Shown here: in pieces, positions 33,675 through 45,103 of the stretch
How the letters are laid out: each line of letters begins with the position of its first letter
Numbering within the stretch: position 1 is the stretch's first letter
Notes under the pieces: generated by a model
Told to the model about the DNA's origin: nothing
Database searches by the model: none
The model's input: only the letters and a program-made list of their open reading frames with translations
Program-made: the position numbers and the translations under genes
NCBI GenBank assembly: GCA_000697665.1
Contig: KL197727.1
Coordinates: 62,001 to 126,000 of the forward strand
Length of the DNA: 64,000 bases
From: Jaapia argillacea MUCL 33604
Taxonomy: Eukaryota; Basidiomycota; Agaricomycetes; Jaapiales; Jaapiaceae
Reading direction: 5' to 3'

Positions 33675-34179
33675 TCAATTCTTCCGGCGGAACGAACAGC
33701 CTGGGATAGAAGGAGAGGAGCAATTAATCCATTTTACAAGGGAAAAACCATAACTCGGCTACTCACCCTCAGTTAATCTCGCCTTACCACCGGTGGGTTG
33801 GCACAGCACACTCGCGCACGATCCGCACAAAACGACGGTCTGGGCGTGCGAGAAGACGGTGGTGATGGCGAAGCATCCTGAAAGACCATCGTAAACATGG
33901 TCAGTTAACGAGAAATCTCATCGCGCAAACGATAACGGGATCAATGGGAAAAGATGGGGAAAGGGTACACACCGGGACACTTGACGTCCATAAAGTACGA
34001 GTTGGGCGATTGCACGAGGCGCTTGAGCTTGTGGCTCCTCTTTTCACTCTCAGGGAGGGGGTTGAGCAGGTCGATGGCGAGAGTCTGTCATGCGCGCATA
34101 TCCAGATAGCAGGATCGTAGAACGACATGTCAGCACTTCCGTACTACCTCATGATCTTGAAGAGAACATCACAGACCAT
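33675..34179 (-). CDS. RPS27: 40S ribosomal protein eS27 (RPS27)
   Basis: An 83-residue zinc-finger protein of the small ribosomal subunit. Minus-strand exons are 34177-34179 (only the ATG), 33973-34084, 33767-33877 and 33675-33700. The protein reads [20 protein letters not shown], then [38 protein letters not shown] and [20 protein letters not shown]. The four zinc cysteines are in CPGC and CGSC, and the family length of 82 to 84 residues is matched. The start codon lies directly before the first intron (CACCATG|GTCTGT), an arrangement common in fungal ribosomal protein genes. Confidence 0.95.
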
Positions 34180-36116
34180 GGTGAATGTACGGACGGTTAC
34201 TTGATGAACGAAACTTGAGAGGTTTTTGGGCTGTGAGACGAGCTTTTGGCGCTGTGGCGTGTAGCGATGAAGGTCTTGAAGATGTGTGGTGCTGCTGAGA
34301 AACAAGGTTTAGATTCGGACGCCGCTCAAATATGTGGCCGGCTCCGAGCGACTGTGGCGTCTGCACAAGTCACTGGGACTCACTTCGCCCTGAGGACTCA
34401 GGACATCCGTTCATTCGATGCTGTGAAGGGTCGACGATTCATAATTTGCACAAAGCATGACAGTATTCTTCTCAACGGACCGTGTCCCGAGCACAGTAAA
34501 AAGAACCGGCGGTTGGCTCGCAAGAGCAACTCCTCAACGTTCAACTGCATACAGGTACTAAATACTTATCGCAACGGTGCTATGTCCCCCTGATGCATGA
34601 AAAGTATGGGACAACTAACTCCAAACTTCTCACCGGAGCCGAATGTTTGGATGTGCCGATCAGACAAGACTGAGTATTAACGACGTCTAATGTCAATCCC
34701 TCAAGGCCAGGGGCGTGGTGTTGGGGAAAACAAAAGAGTTGATGAGTGATACCAGTCTGGCTCGGTTGAAGGGGTTGTTGTCGCCCTTCGGATAAGAAGG
34801 TTGCCAGTTGCACGGCGAACATAAAACCACACGCCGAGACTGGACCTACAAGTGTTGTTCAGCTCCATGCTCCAAGCATTGATACATCATTGAAATGGAC
34901 GACGGGAAGTGACTCCGAGGAGCAGAGTGAAATAAATCTCACACCAGGCAGGTGATATATAGTGGGCTGATGGCGATGAGGGCGAGATGCACTCATGGTG
35001 ATACATATCAGGAGAAACAATTGGCACCACGATCCTGGGAGGCAAACAACAGGCATGTAACAGTATTCCAGGAGGGGGGAAGATTTGTACCTAGACGGTT
35101 ATCTCAGAGATGGTGATCAAACTGAGATGTCAGAAATGGATGCCAACTTGGTCCGCAAAACCCGCTTGCATGATGATCGATGAATGAGGTAAGCGCAATT
35201 GTTATGGTCAACCTACTGATATGCATTAAGTACACGGTGAAAAGGAGAGTCGTCGGGCAATCAAGGACCCTGCTATGAAGGATGTGGTAAGGTGATCGAG
35301 GGGGCCCTGACAGGCATGCGCACGCGAAGTCCCAGCTTCCAAGTCTGCCATATTTGCTGTTAATTGTGTTTGGAACGTCGGTGTACCCAGGAGTGACAAG
35401 AATGACTTTGTGCATCAGAAAAGAATGGAGCCTTTCAGATCAGCACAGGGGGTATTTGGCTACCAAGTACAATAGGAGGGAACCGCTATTGTTTACTTGC
35501 GGCGTCGAATACCAGAGCGCATGGGATTCAAACTCCGACGTAGAATGGCATTGTTACCCAAAAAGGAGATTATGGAAAATGCCTTTTGTTCAACACCGCC
35601 TGTGTGCCATAACCGTATTCTTCCCGCCGGCCATTGTTCCATTTGCCGCTCGCAGGTGTCTTGTATAAAGTCTCCTCCATTCCACGGCTTCAAACCCCCA
35701 ACCAGGATTCCGATCCAACTGTCTCCTGTCTGCCTCTTCCAGCCCAGGTATTTATTCACTCGTTTGATCGACTCATAAGTCCATCGGCTAATTTGCTTCC
35801 GTCCGCTGCGCCTGTTTCTCGGTCTCGCTTTGGTTCCGTCTGCCCAGCTTTGTTAGGTGAGCACGCAGTCATTCTCCATTCTTTATATAAAGGGCTCACC
35901 TTTTGTTTCCCCTCCAGACACTTCGTATCTCCTTGCTACACATTCGACGCCGCATTTGAACGCCTCTGCACACACCTCACGCACCTAATCCACGAACTTT
36001 CGCGAGCACTCTTACCGCACTCTTTATCGCAGGCCGATTACCAACCTTCTTTTAAACACCGACAAATTATCGCTTGATTATCTTTATCACTTCCATCTCG
36101 CATCGTTATTATTGCA
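34180..36116. other. long intergenic region upstream of the BTG gene
   Basis: Nearly 2 kb without a recognisable gene. The right third is CT-rich on the plus strand and carries a TATA-like element (35884-35892), so it is probably the promoter and leader of the BTG-domain gene. The left part includes the eS27 promoter. Short open frames (for example 34246-34593) show no family motif. Confidence 0.45.
35884..35892 (+). promoter_or_regulatory. TATA-like element upstream of the BTG-domain gene
   Basis: TATATAAAG, 225 bases before the ATG at 36117, followed by a long CT-rich leader. This distance fits a TATA box with a 5' leader of roughly 190 bases. It is a sequence match only. Confidence 0.5.
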
Positions 36117-37169
36117 ATGGCCCCTTCTACCACCACCAAATCGACCGCTCTCACCGTCACCGTCGCCCACGCGATCACGTATCTGACCCATTCTCTCATC
36201 TTCACTTATCCGGCTTCCACGATTATCAAGCTCCAACTCGCCCTCGAAGCCAATCTTTCCGCCCACTTTGCCCCCACCTGGGTTCCCTCCGAGCCACTCC
36301 GTGGATCCGGCCGTCGATGCCTCACCCTTTCGCCAAATTGCATTCCCCCTCGACCCATTTATGCTGCGTGCATTGCCGCCGCCGTTGAATGGACTCAATG
36401 GATGAAGGTCCTTGGCAACGTCGAAATGGACCTTTTCGTTGATCCGGGATGCGTCAGCGTCCGTTACGGTGGATGGGGACAGAACGACAACAAGTTGAAT
36501 GTCATCTGGAGTGATGAGGTTGCATTGAGGGAGTACGATGCGAAGAGGGCTTTGGATGAGATTAAACTCCAAGCACAGGTTCGCGCACAAGCTGCTGCTC
36601 GTGTCACTGCTGTTCTCGGTGCTAAGCACAGAATTTATCAGGAGAGTCCCAAGACCCTCGCGCAGCAGCTCTTGGAGGAGGATCAAGAAGAGGATGATCA
36701 ACTCTTCGCCTTGATCGCCGACGAGGTTCGCGAGCCCATCTGGATGACTCCCACATTGGATCAGTTCCCCGCTCCCTCTCGCCAAGCCAATACATCGCCC
36801 GCGACCTCGTCACATTCTCGCTCGTCGTCCCGTTCTTCAAGCTCAGACTTTTCCTTAGCCTCCTTCGACTCCACCTCTTCGAACTCATCCTTCGCTACCA
36901 CCGTGTCATCCACCCCTTCCGCACTCGAGAAACAAGAGTCTGGTCAGCCCAAGCTCCTCTCTCGCCGCGAACGTGCCCGCCAGGCTCGCGTTTTTATCGA
37001 CAACAACAAGAAAGAGGTCACCAGCTATGAGGGTGGAAGGACAACCGTCCTGACGGGTGGCGTGATGCTCGGTGGCAAGGCTCCGTCCGCTCCCAAGGTC
37101 AAGGCTCCTGAAGCTGTCCGAAGGGTCGTCCCAGTGACCGTCTCCACTAACAGCTGGCGCCGCGCTTAG
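36117..37169 (+). CDS. BTG/Tob-domain (anti-proliferative) protein
   Basis: An intronless 350-residue protein. The first 130 residues show the BTG fold pattern: AHAITYLTHSLIFTYPASTI, then KLQLALEANLSAHFAPTWVP, followed by SEPLRGSGRRCLTLSP, which matches box A (W-x-P-E-x-P-x-K-G-S-G-x-R-C), and later FVDPGCVSVRYGG, which matches box B (VDP-x-E-V-S-x-R-x-G). In animals BTG/Tob proteins bind the Caf1 deadenylase and slow proliferation. The fungal role is an inference from this. The remainder is an Ala/Gln-rich helix, a poly-Ser region (about residues 220-265) and a C-terminal basic segment, SRRERARQARVFIDNNKKEV. Lack of introns is unusual here, and codon use is strongly C-biased, suggesting high expression. 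Confidence 0.82.
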   Translation: MAPSTTTKSTALTVTVAHAITYLTHSLIFTYPASTIIKLQLALEANLSAHFAPTWVPSEPLRGSGRRCLTLSPNCIPPRPIYAACIAAAVEWTQWMKVLGNVEMDLFVDPGCVSVRYGGWGQNDNKLNVIWSDEVALREYDAKRALDEIKLQAQVRAQAAARVTAVLGAKHRIYQESPKTLAQQLLEEDQEEDDQLFALIADEVREPIWMTPTLDQFPAPSRQANTSPATSSHSRSSSRSSSSDFSLASFDSTSSNSSFATTVSSTPSALEKQESGQPKLLSRRERARQARVFIDNNKKEVTSYEGGRTTVLTGGVMLGGKAPSAPKVKAPEAVRRVVPVTVSTNSWRRA

Positions 37170-38172
37170 GTCGCTCGCTCTGTTACGTGTCCGTTTTCCT
37201 CTTTATTCCTCGACGAACCCTTCACAAATCGTTCATGATCACGACCTTCCGCATTCGCGACATCCGACGTCTAATCACGATCTTCGGCACAATGACCATC
37301 AAATGCGGATCCCTCATCGAACGACACCCTTACACTATTATACATATTTTCAATCCTTAATTCACCTTCAACTTCAACCCAAGCAAAATGTTTTCATAGT
37401 GTGCTTCGCAGAGACTTTCCAATCCCTCACCTCATCTCTTCTCTTGCTGTCGATTAAATGTGTAGCTTTTATTCTTGTGTTCTAGCAATCTCGGGGATCT
37501 TTGTTTTTGTTTTTCTGCATATAATAGGCCCTTCTCTAATCGCTCTTTTTCCCCCTCTTTGCATTGTGGTTCATCATCGCACTCACGACGAATCTTTCAC
37601 TTGCATATTACAGTCGTTTGTATTTTAGATATGCCATCATTTGCTTGGCTGGCTTGTCCCTATCGTTGGGATGTATTAATGTAATATCAAAGTTGCTTTC
37701 GCATACGCAACATTATATATCTTTGCATTGAACTTGCATTGAACTGCGTCTTCTATCTACCTCAGGCTGGAAATGGAATAGACTTGCTTGGGCGTATTCT
37801 GAGTGACTGTCATACACGAAACGTCCTCGGCTTTGACCCCTGTGCGTGGACTCCGTGGAGAAATGGAATGAACCTTGGGGTACTATCAATTCAAGTCGGG
37901 CCTTCAATTTGTTTGGGTCCACCGAACCGGCATACCGTTTGTCAACGAAACATGTGTCCTCGACAGCGTTTCGGGATGCAGGTCAGACGATGAAAGGGGC
38001 CAGGATGATACCGATACATGGGCTTTTGACTTCTACATCTATACATAAAGATAGACTGCTACCCGAATGAGAACAAGAAGCAAAAAAGGACCACTCGAAA
38101 ATGAAATGGACACGAGCACTAAATATCAGCGAGGGACTCGATGAAGAGATGTCGGGTCAGCCCGACATAGTC
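37170..38172. other. 3' flanks between the BTG gene and biotin synthase
   Basis: About 1 kb between two convergent stop codons. The BTG side is T-rich, as in a long fungal 3' untranslated region. A short direct repeat, TGCATTGAACT twice in tandem, lies near 37724-37747. No gene is recognised. Confidence 0.45.
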
Positions 38173-39748
38173 CTAAGCTTGAACGGCGGAGACCGGCGCC
38201 TTCTCTTCTGTAGTGGGCGCAGCAGCATCATCTAAGAGCCGTTTGCCTTCCTTTTTCTTGACGGCGCTCTGTTCGAAGCTCTTCATACCCTCAAGGCCCC
38301 ACCGATCCATCATGGATTTATCCTCTTCCCAAGGTGAACCTATCCAAGGAGAACAATTCAGATCTGGAGGATGTAAACGAGAGAAGGAAATCCCTTACAA
38401 GGGGTTGTCAACATCTGCTCTCCGGTGAATACTGCATTGGCACCGGCAAGGAAGCACATCGCCTGCTCGTTCTCGCTCAGCGTTTGCCGGCCTGCAGCAA
38501 GTCGAATGATGGTCGCCGGAAGGACGATACGCGCAGTCGAAATGGTCCGCAGGACGGTTTGGTAAGGAACAGCCTAGCAAGTTTGCAAAGGATATCGATA
38601 TGGATTTAAAGAGGCTGCTGTATAATCTAGTCGCACCTGATTCTTTTCGAGGGGAGTACCTTCGATCGGCACCAAGGCATTGACAGGGAATGATTCGGGA
38701 TGTTCGGGCATGCTGAGGGATTTGAAAATTTGATTGAGTCAATGAAAATCGATTGAGTATCGTTGCGGACTCACTTAGAAACCTCCCATATCAGACCCAC
38801 CCGATCGATGTCGGTCTCACCAAGTCCCAAAATTCCACCCGAACAAACGCTGATGCCAGCATCTCGGACGGCTGAGATGGTGTCCAGACGATCATCATAA
38901 GATCGTGAGGTGATGACCTACACATTTGTCAATGGGTCGGCCATACTAAAACATAGCGATAACTCTGGAGTATTTACTTTCGGATAGTGTTCTCGAGAAG
39001 TGTCAAGGTTGTGGTTGTACGCCGTTAAACCGCTGGAATTTCATGGAGGGGAAAAATCAGCATATCGAAAACTCTCGCAGGAAGAAATCTTACGCCTCTT
39101 TGAGCTGTCTCGCTTGTTCCGGAGTTAACATTCCAAGTGTGGTACAAACCTCCATCCCCATCCCTCTGACTTCTCTCACCATCTGCAAAATCCTCTCGAA
39201 TCCTCTCTTTCGTCCTGACAAGTCACGCCATGCGGCACCCATACAAAACCGTGTACTGCCGTTTTCCTTCGCCTTACGTGCAGCCTCAATGACAGGTTCG
39301 ACGGATAAGAGCGGCGAAGCCTTCGTCGCCGTTGAGTAACGCGAAGATTGGGAACAGTACGAGCCTGAGTGTGCCCATTAAATGAATTAATATTCCATCA
39401 AAATGTACGACAATACCCACAATCTTCGGAACAACCGCCAGCTGCGATCATTGTCAAGTAAGTGCCAAGTCAATGCCAAGAACACAGGATAGTGGTGGAG
39501 AACATACTCTTGATGTTCATGAGTGTGCAGAGCTGGATCTTGGCCGGGTCATGATATTGTCTGTGGACTGATGCGGCTCGGAAGACCAAGTCGAGCAAAG
39601 GAGTGTTATAGATCTTCTGGATCTCTTGTTTTGACCAGTCATGGCGTGTGGGGAGAGCAGTTGAAGGCTCAGCAACAAAAGGTGAAGCGTGTGTCGCCAG
39701 CGGGCGAGCCAAACGTTGGATACGGCTCGGGAGTCGAGAGGAAAACAT
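38173..39748 (-). CDS. BIO2: biotin synthase, mitochondrial (radical SAM)
   Basis: Inserts sulfur into dethiobiotin to form biotin, using a radical-SAM 4Fe-4S cluster and a second Fe-S cluster. The ATG at 39748 gives [20 protein letters not shown], a mitochondrial targeting peptide. An upstream in-frame extension to 39772 begins with TTG and is not favoured. The mature part reads [20 protein letters not shown], then [16 protein letters not shown]. The cluster motif CSEDCSYC (C-x3-C-x2-C) spans a 21-nt exon (39421-39441) and its neighbours. Later motifs are [52 protein letters not shown] and [15 protein letters not shown], plus [20 protein letters not shown]. No BIOF/BIOD neighbour is present. 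Confidence 0.96.
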
Positions 39749-42700
39749 TGTCGCAATTCGTGACAAGATCAAGCAGGACCGAGAGGAATCGACGGGAAAG
39801 AGGAGGATCAGGAAAAGGTCGGAGAAAGTTGACTTCGGGTACTTTGGGGCCCTGCCGAAAATGAGATCTTATCAGTTTACGTAACAATCCCCCAACATCC
39901 ATCGCTATGCAACATTCAACATTGAACAACTCTTCACCATTGTCGTGGACAACGACGACGCGTAGAACGCGTCCCCCTGATCCCAGATTATTGTCGCCTA
40001 TGTACTGAAACCACCGAGGTGCTCAAGGCACCTCTGCAGGCGTGTGGTGTTTTTAATACCCCCCTGCTCGCTGAATGGTTCCAAGGCTACTCTTCTGACC
40101 TGGATTTTTTGTCGGTGAGCGCATAACTGTTTGGGTTCCAAATCAAGAATTTCTATCTCAGCTCGCTATAGAGAGGGTAAGCTTATGGAAGCTGACCTGT
40201 TTGACCGCGCAGCTGTTAGGGCTATAACCCAGCCTTCTACGTTCTAGGATGGCATATCCATCATCCTGTCGCGATTCCTTTACTGAAACTTGGTGCATCT
40301 CTATCCTTCCCTCGCTGCAAAACCCGGCTGTGGAGGAATTCGAGATCGTGGAACACTGCCTGGTCATACGTCTGATGCCAACATGATGCATGGCAAGTTC
40401 TCCTCCTCGCAGCGGGCATCTTCCCGGGAGACCGTCCCATGGGTTTCTCAACGGTCTCTGAAATATCCGCCCTTACCCAGCAGACGCTGAATAATTTCTA
40501 CTCGTGTTCCTAGCGGTACTTTCCCGGACGCCAAATTGAGCGCTTGATCGTCCCTAACCTTCAGGAGATGTAATTGTTTCTGACATCATTCTAGACGATT
40601 CGATGACTGAAGGTTGTCTCTCATATCTGAAGTCACCGCCTCGTTGAGCTTGCAGCGTACGTGATGCTATCAGAAGTCTGTGGTCACTGATATTCAAATG
40701 CTTACAGACGGGCAAACTATCGCTAGCGGGCGCCATTGATAGGCAATGGATTTCCGGCGGCGATTTTACAGTACTCTTCAAGTGACCCTGACTCTGACAG
40801 CAGCCCCCGTGTTGGTGGTTCTCGTCATCGATGGATTGAGTCGGTGTTCTGCTAGCTGCGGTATCCGCTAGAACTGATCCATATTTCGCTAGATGCGAGG
40901 CAAAAGGGGCCCCATCGGCCTAGAAAGTTCCTTGCGAACATGCTATAACGTCCGAGATCATGCAGCCAACCCTAGAACGTGTCAGATTGTCTTCCAGCAG
41001 TATACCTGCAGGCACCAGATGTCTAGTAGATGTGAGCATTTGCTTACCTGGCCTCCGCGAGCGTTGTTGACCATGCCAGTGAACCAGGATATCCGGTCCG
41101 CTACGGCAAGACGTGCCCTCCTTCCTCATATCGACTAATGAGTGGATGGATGACTGGTCTACCGCGATGGGCTGTTGGAGCACCGCTCTCACCCCTTGTT
41201 TGCGGCGTCGGGACGAACATATCAGTTCACAAGTAATTTCTCCACTGTTGAGGATGATTTATTCTCAGATTTTCATTATGGGCAGAAGCATCAAGATCCC
41301 ACCGGCCGATCGTGTCCCCGTGGGACGAATCCTTGGCCCCAAAGGAGCTTCTTCCACTGCTCTACAGTAATCGCGCGACGTCATGTGTCCTCCACATATG
41401 TCTTCTTGGGGTAGGTTTTCCCTGTGATGTACTGTACATCAAGACGTGAACTCAAAATTGTGGTTCTTTCTTCAGCTCATCCTCAGTTCGATCTTGCCGC
41501 GTGTGCCAAGTCTCCTGGAAAGATCACATCGAAGCCTGTTTCATCTGGAGCCTGTCGTCATATTCATTTCCTCCCGACTGCCGTTCTCCGACGATCCAGG
41601 AGGAAAAAGGTGTCGAACTTGCCATCCCATCAGATATCTTTTACGTTGGTGTTTCACTTTTGACGGAGAAGCCCTTCTCCATTCGATGAACCGGCGGCTT
41701 TCTTTGCTTCATCCTCACACCAGAGTGGAGCAACTTTTCTCTATCGAACTTGAGAAGCACACGCGTTCGGATGGGAGTATCCACAATGGTATTAACTATC
41801 TAAACATATCTTTGGGAATGGGAAGATCCTATGTTACTTTGCCCAATACTAGAAATACAGTGATCGAAACATATGTGTGTTTGCGCCTGAGGCATTGTGG
41901 AGCCTGTAAAGTCCAGCTTGAAGCGCAAAGAAGACGTGAGAGTGCAGAGTGTAGTCATCCAATGTCTATCATACAGTGTCCGGCGGGAGAGAGTTGGTGG
42001 CGACTGTAGAAGAAAAGATGAGCGGACGAAACAGAATTGAAAAAAAACAAGGCATTCGCACTTATCATGAAATGTCTAATGGCGACGGCCGTTTGAGGGC
42101 TCTTGCTGTCTATAGTTTTCGTCGTCGCAACGCCTTCGAGATCTGCGCGCGTAGTCCACTGCCTGTGTACCTGGTGAACGTCAGCCATGCTCATGGCTTG
42201 GAGAAAGGTAGGAGAAAGGTATTCTGACCACTACGAGACAACCTCGCACCTTGTTCTGTCCCATTGGCTTCCGTCATATGGGCAGGCGGTGAGGATTTAT
42301 TGGACTTTGAGCCGTCAGAGTCTTGACTCTGTCGCTCAATGGACTGGCGAGCAGAATTCCACTGCCTGAGGGTATAGGCAGCGAGTTCCTGCGAGTAGCG
42401 TTGCTTTTGGGATTCGGGCGAAGTGTATGCCATGATTAGCGGTGAGGAGCAATCAAAAAGTTGGGAGGCTATCGGAGACTCGACTACTTGGGGTCGGGAG
42501 TTGGTTGTGAATCCAGATTGACGGATAGAGATTTTATAGCAAGGGAATAGGCAACATACGTAGCCTCGAGGAGCATATTCCGCAATGTCCTATTAGGGCA
42601 TTGGAAGCCACCAGCATGAAATGACGTTTTGCCTCGCACCGCGGATCGGAGACTCAAATTGGAGTGAGTCGTCACTGTGGAGTCCAGTTCATCCTCAGGT

Positions 42701-45103
42701 TCGTGCTCTGAACGTCCCGCGGATTGCTGAATGTGGGGGACTAGTACTGGGAGCAACGGCACCAAAGGCCACCCAGTCTTCTCGGAGGTGAGTTTCTCGT
42801 CCAAGGAGTCGAGAGGAGACGGAGTTTGCCGCTTGTGATTATTGCTCAGTTCAACGTTCTTAGTCCACCAAATGAGGACAAAGCCCTGGTCGCAACATCA
42901 AAAACTCAACCTCGGTGAAGTGAGGGGTTCAGTTCAAGAATTAGCTTGCAATAATGTGCGTTCCAGAGTCTTCAGATCCCCGTAGGCTGATCTCGCCATG
43001 TCGAAACGTCCCCTTCGGATTGTGATCGTCATTTTTTGTGACTCCTCTTCGGGAAGTCTGGAGATGGAGCGTTGTGAGCATGTTGTCGATCGTTTGGAAT
43101 CTCTGAATCTTTTTTTTCTGTGCATACATACTGTAACAAGAGTTCCAGAAATGTGCTCAGCGAGTTGGGGACCAAGTGGGCACTGCAGTTATCAGCCCTT
43201 GACGTCAGTGAAACTGATCCGCCGGTCCATTGCATCGGATGCCAACAAAATATCGCTCAAATCACCCGAACCGATAATGATTGGAACATATTCCACACCG
43301 CGACCAGGTCGACAGAAGGTGCGTCATACTGAGAGTTCACCACTCTCAACCTCCAGAAAAACCTGTTTTCGTATACGCTGGAGCGAAATGGCCGAGCTGT
43401 CGGCTCATGGAGTGCCTGTTAGGTACGTTACATTACTGTGTTACTCCCTGTCCTAATGACCCTCCCTAAGGCGTGAGGCGCTGGCACCTCGGGTGAGGAT
43501 ACCGCATCGAGGCCGCTGGCCACACTCTTGTCATGTCACAAGAAGCAACGGGGCGTGGGCACGCCGATGGCCGTCGCCTCCTTCGAGCTCTACCCTGATG
43601 TTCCTCTCGCTATTGCATCAAAAGGTTGCAACAGCTCTCTCATAATTGTTTGTCTACAGAAGTTAGGCCCCGCACCTTCCCTCGAGTGCTGCGTGGAAGA
43701 GCTTCTTTGGTAGCTCCGTATGACCTACCAGTGTAGTCACTGGTACCTCCCGTGTCCACAGTTTCGGCGTTTGGTCCCCTTGGTGCTATGATGTTTTGAT
43801 CTGTGCACGCGCTCTACCTACGTTTCCATAACTGTTTATTTGATCTCAGCTCCGGCGTGAGAGGAGCTGGCGTCATCCTGTCCTCGACATTATCTCCATC
43901 CCCCTTCTTCATCGCCGTGGCCGACAAGACGTTCCACTCGTTTGCCGCCCGCTCTACGTGGATCAACTAATGGGACACTTCTTAGATCGATGGAGTCGCC
44001 AGGCTTGTTTGAAGCAGGCGAAGTCCGATGAGAAGGTTGATTGAGAATATTTATAATCGCCTACGTTGTCCGGAGATGCCAAGCGCTGTGGTGTGTACCG
44101 TCAGCTACTTCTTGTCTCTGTCGCACAAGCTTCACGACGGCATTACTTCGTCCATTGGTAATTTGGTGTGTCAATCGATTCTTGCCTTCACCATGTTAAC
44201 CGAAATATCTGGGCTCCCATCCCCGAGAAGTCCGAGCGAGACGACTGGCCCTTCTTCTCTAGCTCACAGAAGGCGGCGCTCTCCGTAGCAGAGAAGAATC
44301 ATCTGGCAGATAAGCGCCAGATCTCCTCGCGCAAAGTGAATCTGCTCTTCATTACAGACGTTTTTGGTTCATCGATCATGTCGGCCTTGACAGGAAATGG
44401 TCCTTCTATTTTCGGCAGGATCATTAGATACCAAGCAATCAGACGTTTAAGCTGTAGTAAGGGGAATGTGCCATTTGGGCTTCTGGATGTCTCTAGTAGA
44501 CCTGGAATAGCGACTCAAGCATCGGGAGAGAGTGTGCTCGGTGCGCTCGGCATCCACATACCTTCCATCTAACTCATTGCTTCGAAGTCTCTAGTGTTCC
44601 GAAAGATCTCAATCGCTGCGTCAATCAAATAACATCCTACAACTCCTGCTTGCCTCCTCCCCAAAGTCCAGGATGGGTCGATCGTGGCTAACCATACCCC
44701 GGTCTCGACTATTCGAAGTCTGCTCTTTGCCCCCTAATCTGACATTCCCGTCTGAAACCTGATTTGACCACCGTCTCGGAACACTTATCTATGGTAAGAT
44801 TCCGATGGCTCTCTCTCTGCCCGCCACATCCATATACTCTACAGCGACCTTCACCTCCACCGTCTCCGGCGTCATGTATCAATTTCCGTCAGGAATCAGC
44901 TCCCACCGCGACACCTACACGAACATCGCTTCACAACACGGCAGCCACCGAAATACGATCCGTCATCCGGACCACACCAACGGAAGTGTGGTACAGCGGT
45001 CAAAATCATCTGTTTACCACACTCCATCCGCGGAATCGAGATCACCGAAGGCGTTTCCTCCGGACAAGTGCTTCCTTGTGTCGTATCGTCCCTGCCTTCC
45101 CTC
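39749..45103. other. gene-poor region, no gene recognised
   Basis: More than 5 kb in which I find no chain of exons with a family signature. Short open frames occur on both strands. The most protein-like is a minus-strand frame at 42191-42433 beginning MAYTSPESQKQRYSQELAAY, rich in Gln and Ser, next to another at 42484-42804, but I could not join them with valid splice sites. The right end may hold 5' exons of the REX4-like gene, since an open frame in its phase continues leftward from 45104. Decayed transposon remnants are possible but no family is evident. Confidence 0.4.

Noticed and set aside
42191-42804. Two protein-like minus-strand frames
   Set aside because: They could not be joined by any valid donor and acceptor in phase, and no family motif is seen; left as part of the gene-poor region.
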